A DNA stretch of 64,000 nt from Flavobacterium piscis (GTDB lineage Bacteria; Bacteroidota; Bacteroidia; Flavobacteriales; Flavobacteriaceae), in contig NZ_LVEN01000027.1 in the NCBI RefSeq assembly GCF_001686925.1, forward strand, positions 434,001-498,000. Direction: 5' to 3'. The notes under the pieces were generated by a model that searched no databases, had not been told where the DNA came from, and was given only the letters and a program-made list of their open reading frames with translations. A program made the translations under genes and the position numbers. Positions 8,874 to 17,614 of the stretch are shown in pieces. Position 1 is the stretch's first letter, and every line of letters starts with the position of its first letter.

Positions 8874-10271
8874 TTATTTTTCCAAAAGAAAAACTTTCTC
8901 CAGTGCTTTATCTGTAAAATTATTGCTGCTGTAAAAAGTGTCATAAAAAGAAACAGGGTCTTTGGGATAATGCATATCATGCTTTACAGGAATACCAAGA
9001 CCTTCATAAGTTATATTCTTATTGTCAGAATAGATTTCATTAGATAAACTGAATTCCCAGCTATTAGGAAGTTCTTTCCATAATAATTCTGAAAAGATTC
9101 CTGCTGTCGAAGATCCAATACGGATAATCTCAGGATAGCTTAAAGTTCCCAATGCAAATATTTCTGCTGCGCTGGCGGTTTTATGGCTTGTTAAAACGTA
9201 TACTTTTTTGAGATAGTTATCTTGTGCCGGAACTAAACTGTACGTTTGACTAGGTGAAAAACCATCGTGTGTTTTTGCCTTGACAGAAAGGATATCTTTT
9301 TTTTGAGTAACAAAATGACGAAGCAATTGTAGTGCAACGGTTTCATAACCACCACCATTAAAACGAAGGTCAATGACAACAGATTGTGTGTTTTTAAAAT
9401 CGTCAAGAATGATTTTTATTATTTTTTCTACACCTTTGAGTTCATCATCAAATAGTTCCAATGGTACTTTTGTATCACGTATTGCATTGTATTTTGGGCT
9501 AAAATCTTTTGAATCCGTTTCAGGATTAGGAACATAATCAGCAAAGTTATTCATATCTGTAATAACAATATAACCGGTTTTGCTTTGTTTTAAAATGCCC
9601 CACTGTACAACACCATTATTATAGGATTTTGTTGTTTCAATATATTTTTGCTGTATATCTTTGATGACTTCAGCCTTTGATTTTAAAGACCGAACAGGCT
9701 TTTGAACCGACTGATTTATTTTTGAATTTAAGGCTTTTGGGATTTCAAGCCTTATATGTCCATCATTAATTTTCTGAATGATCTCTTTAAGAACAAAGGC
9801 GAATTCCTGTTCTGTTTTAAGCTTTCTGATTTTGGGTATATAATCGTTATAAATTTGCTGCCAGCTGATATTTCGTTCCTTAAAAAAGGCGTAATTATCC
9901 TTAAAAGTGAGCCAGAAAATCTTAAAGTTTTTTTCGAAAGAAGTATCTTTAACTTGTTGGATAGTACAAATTTCAGGAAGGGAATTGATTCTTTTAAAGG
10001 AATAATTTACGATACCACCGGGATTTAAAACCAATAGACTGTCTGATGCGGAAACAACCGAAAATCTTCCGGCGAAGTTACCTTCTGCAAGTACTTTGCA
10101 ATTGATGTCGTTGATATTATAATAGTGAAAAACACTGTCTTTTAGCGCTAAAATACGATCGTAACCCTGCTGTTGCCAAAAACTATTTTTACTGATCTGT
10201 ATTGGTTGTGAGAATGAAGAAACAGTGCAAAACAGCGTACATAATAGTAATTTTTTTTTGAAACAGATCAT
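8874..10271 (-). CDS. Secreted S41 family (C-terminal processing-like) peptidase
   Basis: A 465-residue exported serine peptidase. The start at 10271 gives a signal peptide (MICFKKKLLLCTLFCTVSSF); the frame extends upstream only through a TTG. The N-terminal ~100 residues are beta-rich; the S41 core occupies about 110-450. Catalytic elements are TASAAEIFALG, where the Ser acts as nucleophile in the family, and GSSTAGIFSELL downstream. The segment VVIDLRFNGGGYETVALQLL is the conserved strand preceding the catalytic serine. No PDZ domain is evident. A 15-base homopolymer lies about 36 bp upstream of the start. The gene follows the serine hydrolase gene in the same direction. Confidence 0.85.
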   Translation of the reverse strand: MICFKKKLLLCTLFCTVSSFSQPIQISKNSFWQQQGYDRILALKDSVFHYYNINDINCKVLAEGNFAGRFSVVSASDSLLVLNPGGIVNYSFKRINSLPEICTIQQVKDTSFEKNFKIFWLTFKDNYAFFKERNISWQQIYNDYIPKIRKLKTEQEFAFVLKEIIQKINDGHIRLEIPKALNSKINQSVQKPVRSLKSKAEVIKDIQQKYIETTKSYNNGVVQWGILKQSKTGYIVITDMNNFADYVPNPETDSKDFSPKYNAIRDTKVPLELFDDELKGVEKIIKIILDDFKNTQSVVIDLRFNGGGYETVALQLLRHFVTQKKDILSVKAKTHDGFSPSQTYSLVPAQDNYLKKVYVLTSHKTASAAEIFALGTLSYPEIIRIGSSTAGIFSELLWKELPNSWEFSLSNEIYSDNKNITYEGLGIPVKHDMHYPKDPVSFYDTFYSSNNFTDKALEKVFLLEK

Positions 10272-10307
10272 AGCTTTTTTAATTTGTATTGAGTATTCAT
10301 ACAATTG

Positions 10308-10322
10308 TTTTTTTTTTTTTTT
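10308..10322. repeat. 15-base homopolymer (T on +, A on -)
   Basis: Fifteen consecutive T on the plus strand between two minus-strand genes, 36 bp before the S41 peptidase ATG. Long enough to be slippage-prone, either biologically or as a sequencing artefact. Confidence 0.9.
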
Positions 10323-10368
10323 GAAAATTCAACATTCCAGTAAGATGTCGTTAAAACTGTTGCTGGAA

Positions 10369-11805
10369 TCAGTGTTTTTTGAGTTTATCCAGAATATAAT
10401 TCCAATGCGGATTTTGAGGATCCAGTTCGCGGGCTTTTTCAAAATAAATAATCGCCATTTTCTTTTTTTTGGTTCGTTTGTAAATTTCTCCCAAACTTTC
10501 ATTAGCAAGAACAGCATTAGGATATTCCTTTACGTTGAGTTCATACAATTTGACAGCCTGTTTTGTTTTGCCGGATTTTCGTAATTCACCTGCTAAATAA
10601 TTCAGTTGATTTTCATTAAAAAACAATTCGGGATTTTTGGCTGTTTTTAGTTGATGGTATAATGCAATTGCAGCATCAATTCCTTTGGATTGAACCGTTT
10701 GTCGAAGCGTGTCTAATAATTGCCAGGGATATTGATACGGCTCTATTTTATATCTCGAATCCAGAATGTACCTGCCAATATCTGATACTGAATTATTGGA
10801 GTTGGATAAAACTACTACGCCAATTTTATTTTTATTATCGATGCCTAAAAATGTGCAGTATCCCGGCATTCCGCCATCTTTAAAAAGTATATTTTGTCCG
10901 TTGTTATTGTCAAGAGTCCAGCCCATTGTGGTGTAAGTATCGTTTCCGTCTTTTTTTGCCTGCAGGACATGAGTGAGTTCCATTGCAGGAAACAATTCCG
11001 TTTTAATTAAGCCCATATTTTCCTGTGCAAAGGTGAGAAGATCATTTACGTTAGATCGCAATGCTCCGCCGGCTTCTATGGCGCCTAATTCTGTAAGTCC
11101 AACATTTGTACCGGTTTCTGCATGCCCTATGGCTAAATTTTCTTTTTGCTTAGCTGTTAATGAGATAACGGTGTTATTAAGATGCAAAGGCTTGCAAATT
11201 TCGTCTGTCATAAGGGTCTCAAAATTTTTTTGCGCAACCAAAGTCAGTACAGTGCCCAATACTCCATAACCCACATTCGAATATTGCCATTTTGAATCAA
11301 TATCAAAAGAAGGTTCAAAATGCGCTACATTTTCGTATAATTGATTTACACCATAGTCAATATAAGGTTCGTCCAGATTTTTTGGATCTGTATTGTATGG
11401 AAAACGCGGCATTCCGGATCGATGCGTTGATAAGCTGAGCAGCGAAATTTCTTTTCCTTTCCGTAGAGGAGTTTTTACAGTTACAGGCAGAAATTTTGAT
11501 ATAGGATCATGAACATTAAGCTGCTGTTTTAAACTCATATCTGCCAATAGCAACGAAGTGAATACTTTTGTAATGGAACCTATTTCATAGAGGGTATTAC
11601 CATCAGGCAATCTGGAATCGTGATCACTTAATTGGCCTTCTGCAATTATTTGCCTGCCGTTAGCATCAACAATCCCTACAATAATACTTTTGCTTCTTTT
11701 ATTGGTAACTTCTTGTTTTATAATTGCTTTGATACTATCTACTGGTATTTGACCAAAGGTGAAAGGAGCGAAGGTTAAGAAGATTATTAGGGTATATTTT
11801 TTCAT
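10369..11805 (-). CDS. Beta-lactamase-fold serine hydrolase with C-terminal TPR repeats
   Basis: A 478-residue exported protein (signal MKKYTLIIFLTFAPFTFGQ). The class C beta-lactamase/penicillin-binding-protein fold spans about 25-345: the SxxK nucleophile motif is in EIGSITKVFTSLL, the YxN motif in WQYSNVGYG, and the third motif is probably KDGGMPGY. Residues ~390-475 contain two to three tetratricopeptide repeats (e.g. AVKLYELNVKEYPNAVLANE). This architecture is common in Bacteroidota D-aminopeptidase/esterase-like proteins; true beta-lactamase activity cannot be inferred. Transcribed toward the S41 peptidase gene. Confidence 0.88.
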   Translation of the reverse strand: MKKYTLIIFLTFAPFTFGQIPVDSIKAIIKQEVTNKRSKSIIVGIVDANGRQIIAEGQLSDHDSRLPDGNTLYEIGSITKVFTSLLLADMSLKQQLNVHDPISKFLPVTVKTPLRKGKEISLLSLSTHRSGMPRFPYNTDPKNLDEPYIDYGVNQLYENVAHFEPSFDIDSKWQYSNVGYGVLGTVLTLVAQKNFETLMTDEICKPLHLNNTVISLTAKQKENLAIGHAETGTNVGLTELGAIEAGGALRSNVNDLLTFAQENMGLIKTELFPAMELTHVLQAKKDGNDTYTTMGWTLDNNNGQNILFKDGGMPGYCTFLGIDNKNKIGVVVLSNSNNSVSDIGRYILDSRYKIEPYQYPWQLLDTLRQTVQSKGIDAAIALYHQLKTAKNPELFFNENQLNYLAGELRKSGKTKQAVKLYELNVKEYPNAVLANESLGEIYKRTKKKKMAIIYFEKARELDPQNPHWNYILDKLKKH

Positions 11806-11969
11806 TGTAATCTGAGTCAGTTAAGACAGCTGTTATCGCGCTGCCGTGGGAAGCTACAGAGAAATAGTAATGACCGACAGATTTTCGATCAGTATTAAAT
11901 TCAATTGTTTTAGAAAGACTCAAAATTAATGTGAAATGTTACACTAAAATTGTACAAATGCGAAAAAAA

Positions 11970-11997
11970 AATTGCTTCCTTAAAAAAGAAAGCAATT
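11970..11997 (-). terminator. Intrinsic terminator downstream of the GH130 gene
   Basis: AATTGCTTC and GAAAGCAATT-type arms form a hairpin 19 bp past the GH130 stop; on the minus strand it is followed by a run of nine T. Confidence 0.75.
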
Positions 11998-12015
11998 AAT
12001 ATTATGGCGTGTGAC

Positions 12016-13482
12016 TTATTTACTTTTTTTAAGCGCATCTATTAATTCGCCCATATCGACTACAGCATAAGTAGAGGAATAATCAGATACGGCGTAAGGT
12101 AATATCAGGCTATTGTTGTGTATGATAGCTCCGCAGGAGTAAACAACATTAGGTACATAACCTTCCCGCTCGTCTTCAAGAGGTGAAAGCAGAGGTTCAG
12201 AAAGTCTTCCTATTTCTATAGACGGATCCTCAAGATCTAATAATGAGGCACCAATACAATAACGTCGCATTGTACCTACACCATGCGTGATAACAAGCCA
12301 TCCATCCGGAGTCCAAAGTGGTGAACCGCAATTTCCTATTTGTGTAAACTCCCAGGTATAACGTGGTTCCTGAAGAAGAATGGGATCATTCCATTGTGTA
12401 ACGCGGTCAGAATACATGATATAATTATTTACACCATCTATTCTTGAAAGCATGGCATATTTGCCTTTTATTTTTCTTGGAAACAAAGCCAGGTTTTTAT
12501 TCTGAGCTCCCGCACCATGCAAAGGCATAACCCTGAAGGTGTAAAAATCCTCGGTAGAAATAAGCTTAGGCAATATGGCGTGACCATTATATGCCGTATA
12601 AGTAGCCATAACACGACTGGATCCATCCTCATCTTCAAATCGTACAAAACGGGCATCTTCGATACCGCGGCTTTCAGACTCTGAGATAGGAAATATAACA
12701 CGCTCTGTAAGATCAGAATCGTGTTTGAACTGCAAATCATAAAATGAATCAGCGAGCCAGAGTATTTCTTCAAGCGCTATTCTTCTTTCCTGACGAATTG
12801 ATGGGTCTGCTAAGGCCGTATTGACCATACTTTTTAATATCGCAAACTCAAATTCCTCGGGTAAGTCCTGCATGATCTGCGCTATGTATTTGTCCTGCGT
12901 ATGCATTTCGGACAATTTTAATAAAAAACGCTCTTTATTGAATAAAGATTTATGCTCAATCTCGGCCTTATCGATGTTATGACCAATCTTCATAACCAGA
13001 AGATTATTATCCTTATCAAGAATTCCTCTTCTAAAAACTATGGATGAAATATGACCTTCACCTGTTGCGCGAAAAGAAATGATGACACGTTTTTCGCCGG
13101 CTTCAAGACCTGACTGATCAAAATCTTCTATAATCGAAGGATTAAAAATGGCTGCAGATTCTATCGCGTATTCCATAGTACAATAGGAACCTATGAGCAT
13201 TTTTCGATCCAGAGATATTGCCTCATAATCTATTTGCATGGCTTCGATAATAGGTTTTATTTTTTCGCAATGCCTAAAAAAAATGGCCGAAATATTTCGG
13301 TGACGTCTTGCAAATTCACGAAGCGTTTGTTCTAAGGTTTCCAGTACCTGCTTTTCGTTCAGCATCATGATACGCGCAACCATTTGTTTGGTCCGCTCTT
13401 CGCCATTCATAAAATATCTTGCAACAACTCTTTTAGAATCCGGGGTGAATTTTATGTTTTTACGGATGACTGATACTCGCAT
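12016..13482 (-). CDS. Glycoside hydrolase family 130-type protein (phosphorylase/glycosidase)
   Basis: A 488-residue protein with a ~170-residue helical N-terminal extension followed by a five-bladed beta-propeller of GH130 type. The segment ESRGIEDARFVRF contains the GxEDxR signature, and WTPDGWLVITHGVG and GAGAQNKNLALFPRK follow in the expected order. GH130 enzymes phosphorolyse or hydrolyse beta-mannosides; this longer subfamily is less well characterised, so the substrate is left open. No signal peptide, so it is cytoplasmic. A hairpin terminator lies just downstream, and a 311-bp AT-rich gap upstream probably holds its promoter. Confidence 0.82.
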   Translation of the reverse strand: MRVSVIRKNIKFTPDSKRVVARYFMNGEERTKQMVARIMMLNEKQVLETLEQTLREFARRHRNISAIFFRHCEKIKPIIEAMQIDYEAISLDRKMLIGSYCTMEYAIESAAIFNPSIIEDFDQSGLEAGEKRVIISFRATGEGHISSIVFRRGILDKDNNLLVMKIGHNIDKAEIEHKSLFNKERFLLKLSEMHTQDKYIAQIMQDLPEEFEFAILKSMVNTALADPSIRQERRIALEEILWLADSFYDLQFKHDSDLTERVIFPISESESRGIEDARFVRFEDEDGSSRVMATYTAYNGHAILPKLISTEDFYTFRVMPLHGAGAQNKNLALFPRKIKGKYAMLSRIDGVNNYIMYSDRVTQWNDPILLQEPRYTWEFTQIGNCGSPLWTPDGWLVITHGVGTMRRYCIGASLLDLEDPSIEIGRLSEPLLSPLEDEREGYVPNVVYSCGAIIHNNSLILPYAVSDYSSTYAVVDMGELIDALKKSK

Positions 13483-13793
13483 ATAAATCTGTTTTTTTTG
13501 ATGTTAGAAAAATTAATTCAGTTCTTCTATATTGATAATTTGTTATAAAAAATAAAGAATTTAACCTGTTAGAAACAATATTAATACCTAAAAGTATTCT
13601 CTATTTCTAAACAAGTTAGTGATTTTGTTAAGGAAAAAAAACTTTTTTTTTAAACTTTTATTGTGGCTTTGTAAATTAATGATTGTATTTTATTAAAAAG
13701 ATAAAATAAAAATAGCCTTGATTGTTAAATAGATACGATCTTTATAAAGTTTCGGTGCTTAATAAAAGTGAGAAAGTATTTTCAGAATTAAGA
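13483..13793. other. AT-rich intergenic gap, 311 bp
   Basis: No convincing gene. It holds poly-A/T tracts and must contain the GH130 promoter on the minus strand, but no box matching both TTG and TAnnTTTG at the right spacing was found. Confidence 0.5.
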
Positions 13794-14399
13794 TTAAATT
13801 TTGTTGGGTTTACTTACATATTTATTGTCTTTAACAAAAAAACGCCAGGGCAGGAGCGCATCTTCCTGCGCATACGCCACACCAACACGGGGTACTGCTG
13901 CAATTTGATCAGGAGTGTATCGAATAGCATGATCTTCTATCCAGATTTCTTCTCCCGATAATTCTTTTTCGTTAAATGTGCGATCAATGCCTAAAGCTTT
14001 GGCTGCAGATCCGGGGCCTGAAGATATAGCTGCTTTTGTGGCGGCTATTTTACGTCTGGTTTCCATTATGTCCAGTCCTATAAGAGGTTCTATGGCACGT
14101 ATTAATACGGCATGCGGTTCGCCTTCGACGGAGCTTACTACATTAAAGAGATTGTGAATTCCGTAACACAAATAAACGTACGAAACACCTCCTTGCTGAT
14201 ACAATGTTTCTGTTCTGTTCGTACGACGTCCGCCGTAAGCATGCGATGCTTTATCCTGAATACCAAAATAAGCTTCGGTTTCTACGATAACGCCTGCAGT
14301 TATTTCGCCATTAATTTGGGTAAAAAGAACTTTGCCCAATAAATCTTTGGCCAGAAAAAGAACATCGGGATTGAGGTAATAAGAAAAGGGTAATTTCAA
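13794..14399 (-). CDS. DNA-3-methyladenine glycosylase (AAG/MPG family)
   Basis: A 201-residue base-excision repair enzyme of the AAG/MPG family, which removes alkylated purines such as 3-methyladenine. The catalytic motif VETEAYFG is at residues 39-46; ASHAYGGRRTNRTETLY and YVYLCYGIHNLFNVV are the conserved DNA-binding and active-site strands. Length and order match bacterial members and no start ambiguity exists (MKLPFSYYLN). Cytoplasmic. A small Ser/Lys-rich gene lies immediately upstream on the same strand. Confidence 0.94.
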   Translation of the reverse strand: MKLPFSYYLNPDVLFLAKDLLGKVLFTQINGEITAGVIVETEAYFGIQDKASHAYGGRRTNRTETLYQQGGVSYVYLCYGIHNLFNVVSSVEGEPHAVLIRAIEPLIGLDIMETRRKIAATKAAISSGPGSAAKALGIDRTFNEKELSGEEIWIEDHAIRYTPDQIAAVPRVGVAYAQEDALLPWRFFVKDNKYVSKPNKI

Positions 14400-14421
14400 T
14401 TTTTTATAATTGTATTAATAA

Positions 14422-14559
14422 TTATTGTTTGTTATGACTGATCTTTTTAATTTCGATAGTGGTCTTTTCGTTGTTTCTGGAAGACGTGGACTTGACTTCA
14501 GATTTTTTTTCCGAAGTTCTGGCACTCGAAATATTATTTTTGTGATTTGAAGTTGTCAT
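14422..14559 (-). CDS. Small Ser/Thr/Lys-rich protein (45 aa)
   Basis: An ATG-initiated frame of 45 codons ending 22 bp before the glycosylase start, same strand. The product (beginning MTTSNHKNNISSARTSEKK) is basic and hydrophilic with Ser, Thr, Lys and Asn dominating; likely disordered. Position suggests co-transcription with the glycosylase gene. No family is recognised. Confidence 0.45.
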   Translation of the reverse strand: MTTSNHKNNISSARTSEKKSEVKSTSSRNNEKTTIEIKKISHNKQ

Positions 14560-14709
14560 ACTACATTGTTTAAATCATTAATACACACAAATGTAGAAAG
14601 TTAATAAACAAGTAGGATTATAAAATTCACAGCGTACAATTGTATTATTATCAGGTAATTGATGCAGTTAAGATGTTATTTTTAAATCGTTTAATTTACT
14701 GTTTCACTT

Positions 14710-15627
14710 TTATAACCATTCTCCCGAATCATTATAATCATTAGGCAAATAAGTAAGATACTGAACCATTCTGGGACTTTTGCCTTTGTTTGGCGTTGCG
14801 CAATGCGGCAATCTGTTATCCCAGATAATAAAATCGCCGGCATTACCTAAAATAGGCTTTGGGTTTAATGTTTTCACCGCTTTGTCTCTTGGGTTTTCAT
14901 GAGGTTCCAGATTGTCCAGCCAATGATTTATTTTGTTGTGAAATCCCGCCACACAATGAAAAGCACCGTCGTTAGCACCACAATCTGTAAGATAGAGCAG
15001 CCCCTGAAGTCCAAATTTTATAGGTTGTTTTAAGCTGGTGTCCCAATGAAGCGGACTTCCTAAAAAAGTAAACTCACTAGTTTCAGGCGGATTAAAACTT
15101 ACTTTGTCAATCGTTTTGTAAATATTCGCGCTATTGTAAAGCTGTTCGTATGCTTTTTTTATTTTGGGCGAAAATCTGTTTTTATTTAAAGTTTCATGAT
15201 CCGAAAAATTAAGCATCAATCCTTTTTGATCCGGATGTCTTTGATACCAGCTTTCCTTTTGATCCGGATGCATTTCTAAAAAATCCCAAATAGCTTGTTG
15301 GGTAGCTTCGCAATCTTTTTTTGAAACAGCATCTTTTATAACAATATAGCCGTTTTCGCTCCAAAATTCCAGATCTTCTTCTGATAGAACCGTATCTGTA
15401 AGCTCTTCTGCTGTATTTGAGATTTGCGTTCGATTATTGATCCAATTTTTAAAAGTTTCTAAATCAGGTTTTTCAAAGTATAAAAACTGTAATGCATCTT
15501 CCATACCAATACCTAATTCGTACAAGGCTTTAATTTCTTCATTCCAATTTTGTACTCCATCTGCAGCAGAAACTCCGGAAGGATCTACAATACGTTTCCA
15601 AAGTTTTTCAAGAATAGTCCGGGACAT
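14710..15627 (-). CDS. Phytanoyl-CoA dioxygenase (PhyH) family protein
   Basis: A 305-residue Fe(II)/2-oxoglutarate oxygenase-like protein. The facial triad is visible: HWD in SPLHWDTSLKQP and the distal His in RLPHCATPNKGKSPR, followed by the Arg expected to bind 2-oxoglutarate. GLMLNFSDHETLNKNRF and LQGLLYLTDCGANDGAFHC are typical of the family. The N-terminal ~90 residues are a helical extension. The ATG at 15627 (MSRTILEKLW) is chosen; an in-frame ATG at 15669 would overlap the upstream gene by 20 bp. The substrate is unknown; many PhyH proteins act on small molecules or natural products. Probably co-transcribed with the tape-measure-like gene upstream. Confidence 0.82.
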   Translation of the reverse strand: MSRTILEKLWKRIVDPSGVSAADGVQNWNEEIKALYELGIGMEDALQFLYFEKPDLETFKNWINNRTQISNTAEELTDTVLSEEDLEFWSENGYIVIKDAVSKKDCEATQQAIWDFLEMHPDQKESWYQRHPDQKGLMLNFSDHETLNKNRFSPKIKKAYEQLYNSANIYKTIDKVSFNPPETSEFTFLGSPLHWDTSLKQPIKFGLQGLLYLTDCGANDGAFHCVAGFHNKINHWLDNLEPHENPRDKAVKTLNPKPILGNAGDFIIWDNRLPHCATPNKGKSPRMVQYLTYLPNDYNDSGEWL

Positions 15628-15649
15628 AACTTTTGCGGTTTTATAATTT

Positions 15650-16171
15650 TTAATAAGGCCAAATAACATGCAAAGGTTTATGCATCCACGGATATTTTAT
15701 AATCGAAAAAGCAAATGGAGATTTGTTTATTAATACATCATAAGCTCTTTTGTCAACGGTAAGTTCCCATCTGTCTTCTAATTCAATAAGGATTCCGTCC
15801 CGAATGAGCCAATTGTCTCTAAAACCCTCTACAGAAGAGTGACCAATTGCAGACCAATAAGAAACAGCAGCATTTATTAAACCTACTATAAGAATTTCAT
15901 TTTCTTGTGAAATTTCAATTTTAGCGGGAACACTATCTGTAACTGACAATCCGCAAAGTATTTTATTCAATGCTAAATAACTGTCTTCCGTTTCGCTTAC
16001 TCCGGTAATAACATATTGTAAGTAGAGCACAGCATTTTTTTGATTTTCAATACTAGTAAAATTGTTATCCTTAACGAGGCGCAATCTTTCGAACAACATA
16101 ACTATAAAGCTATTTAAAAGAATAATTCCTGCATAATTAACTGCAATTCCGTTTTTAGAAGATATTCCCAT
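15650..16171 (-). CDS. Stand-alone domain of contractile injection system tape-measure family
   Basis: A 173-residue protein that resembles the conserved C-terminal region of CIS tape-measure (CIS_TMP) proteins: an opening INYAGIILL-like segment (here VNYAGIILLNSFIVMLFERL), AVLYLQYVITG, LNKILCGL, VSYWSAIGHSSVEGFRDNWL, a late YDVLINK and SIIKYPWMHKPLHVIWPY. Full-length family members are several hundred residues; here the sequence begins at the domain and upstream DNA in this strand has stops, so it is a single-domain version. No other injection-system gene (sheath, tube, baseplate, AAA) is in the window. Followed 22 bp later by the PhyH gene. Family call is from motif memory. Confidence 0.65.
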   Translation of the reverse strand: MGISSKNGIAVNYAGIILLNSFIVMLFERLRLVKDNNFTSIENQKNAVLYLQYVITGVSETEDSYLALNKILCGLSVTDSVPAKIEISQENEILIVGLINAAVSYWSAIGHSSVEGFRDNWLIRDGILIELEDRWELTVDKRAYDVLINKSPFAFSIIKYPWMHKPLHVIWPY

Positions 16172-16262
16172 TTTACTGTTATTAGTTATGAATGCAAAAA
16201 CAAAATAAAAATACCAATCTTTTACTGATAATCGAATACGTATTTATACCTGATCTTGATTT

Positions 16263-16819
16263 TTAAATCATTTTAGGATTTCGCAAAGTATAGGTAGCAA
16301 TATTATTTACATTTTCATGTGTATTATTATACTTTTTGTCTTCGAATTCAAAATTCAGTTTTTGTAGAATGTTAACAGAATTGATATTATCAGAAGAAGG
16401 AAATGCCGTAATTATTTTGGCTTTCATTTCTTCAAATACATAAATTATTACTGCTTTGATAGCTTCGCTCATAATTCCCCTGCCTTGAAATTCGGGCAGC
16501 ATTTCGTATCCAATTTCTACGATTTCATTTTCTAAATCAAAATTCCACAAACAAACAGTTCCAATTAAATCATTGTTTTCTTTAGCCGGATAATCCAATA
16601 CAGGCCTTCGTTTTTTTCAACCAAATTTTGTATTTTAAAAATAAATTCTTTTGCTTTTTCTAATGTTGATGAATTGTCCCGGCCCACAAATTTATTTACA
16701 ACTTCATCAGAACGCAGTTTGTGAATTAATTCAGCATCAGTATTTTCAATATTTCTCAATACCAATCTCTCTGTTATAAGCTGCGGAAATTTTTTAAAAT
16801 CTAATACCATTGCTTTCAT
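16263..16819 (-). pseudogene. GNAT acetyltransferase (RimJ/RimL-like) with a frameshift
   Basis: Two overlapping minus-strand frames together make one GNAT protein. The first (16819-16565) starts MKAMVLDFKKFPQLITERLVL, the usual RimJ/RimL opening, and runs off frame after GLYWIIRLKK. The second frame (through 16263) resumes at KENNDLIGTVCLWNFD and contains the acetyl-CoA loop EFQGRGIMSEAIKAVI and the C-terminal INSVNILQKLNFEFE. One missing A near 16580-16590 (CTAAAG rather than CTAAAAG) would restore one frame. Either a recent inactivating mutation or a base-calling error. Confidence 0.8.
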
Positions 16820-16944
16820 CTTTTAATTGTTAATCAATACATTAAAAACAGTCTCAGTGTATGTTTTTTTTAGATGATGAAAGTTAAAAAATAAATAGTA
16901 TACATTTGTTATACTTCATTATTTATAAAGTTAAATATTTTAAA

Positions 16945-17529
16945 ATGTACGATATCATTTTCAAACATATTGAAGAAAAAGTTCAGTTGTCCCAGTCCGA
17001 AAAGGAATTGATAAAGACTTTCTTTAAACCTAAAAAGCTAAAGAAAAAACAGTTTTTGGTGGTGGAAGGACATGTTTGCAGTTATTTGACATTTGTTTCG
17101 AAAGGACTTTTAAAGTCTTATAATGTTGATGAAAAAGGGAATGAACATATCAATCAGTTTTCACCCGAAGGCTGGTGGACATCAGACATGAGCAGCTTTT
17201 TTAGCGGAGGAATTTCTTTTTACAGTATTGATGCAATGGAAGATTCAGAAGTACTGCTGATTACCAGAGAAGATTTCGAAAACCTCACCCTGCAAGTTCC
17301 CGTAATGGATCGCTATTTTAGACTGCTTTTTCAAAATAGTTTAATTACAAAAGAAAGAAGATTAATAAGTTCACATACCCACACGGCAGAAGAAAAGTAC
17401 AGGTATATTGTCGAAAATAATCCTGACTTTATCAGGCGGATACCGCAAAATTTACTGGCTTCGTATCTTGGTCTTTCGCCTGAAACTTTGAGCCGACTTA
17501 AAAAGAATATCATTTTCGATCCCAAATAA
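16945..17529 (+). CDS. Crp/Fnr family transcriptional regulator
   Basis: A 194-residue regulator with an N-terminal cyclic-nucleotide-binding-like beta-roll (about 20-115; VVEGHVCSYLTFVSKGLL) and a C-terminal winged helix. The recognition helix is LLASYLGLSPETLSRLKK; its E..SR pattern is the one FNR-type proteins use to read TTGAT half-sites. There is no N-terminal Cys cluster, so it is not an oxygen sensor of the classic FNR kind. The ATG at 16945 is preferred over an ATG 13 codons upstream. A perfect TTGAT-N4-ATCAA palindrome begins right after its stop codon, before the reductase gene it probably controls. Confidence 0.88.
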   Translation: MYDIIFKHIEEKVQLSQSEKELIKTFFKPKKLKKKQFLVVEGHVCSYLTFVSKGLLKSYNVDEKGNEHINQFSPEGWWTSDMSSFFSGGISFYSIDAMEDSEVLLITREDFENLTLQVPVMDRYFRLLFQNSLITKERRLISSHTHTAEEKYRYIVENNPDFIRRIPQNLLASYLGLSPETLSRLKKNIIFDPK

Positions 17530-17543
17530 TTGATTTAGATCAA
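17530..17543. promoter_or_regulatory. Perfect FNR-type operator TTGATTTAGATCAA
   Basis: TTGAT-TTAG-ATCAA lies immediately after the Crp/Fnr gene stop and 71 bp before the reductase start. Its centre is about 57 bp upstream of a TAnnTTTG box, an activator-like position. It fits the ETLSR recognition helix of the neighbouring regulator. Confidence 0.6.
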
Positions 17544-17589
17544 GCGAATTTCTTGTTTCAGGTCATCTTTCTGAATAAGGTTTGTAAAG

Positions 17590-17597
17590 TAATTTTG
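17590..17597 (+). promoter_or_regulatory. Candidate -7 box TAATTTTG of the reductase gene
   Basis: TAATTTTG matches TAnnTTTG 18 bp before the ATG. A weak TTTC replaces the -33 element 18 bp upstream, as expected for an activator-dependent promoter. Confidence 0.45.
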
Positions 17598-17614
17598 AAA
17601 AAAATATAATACTT

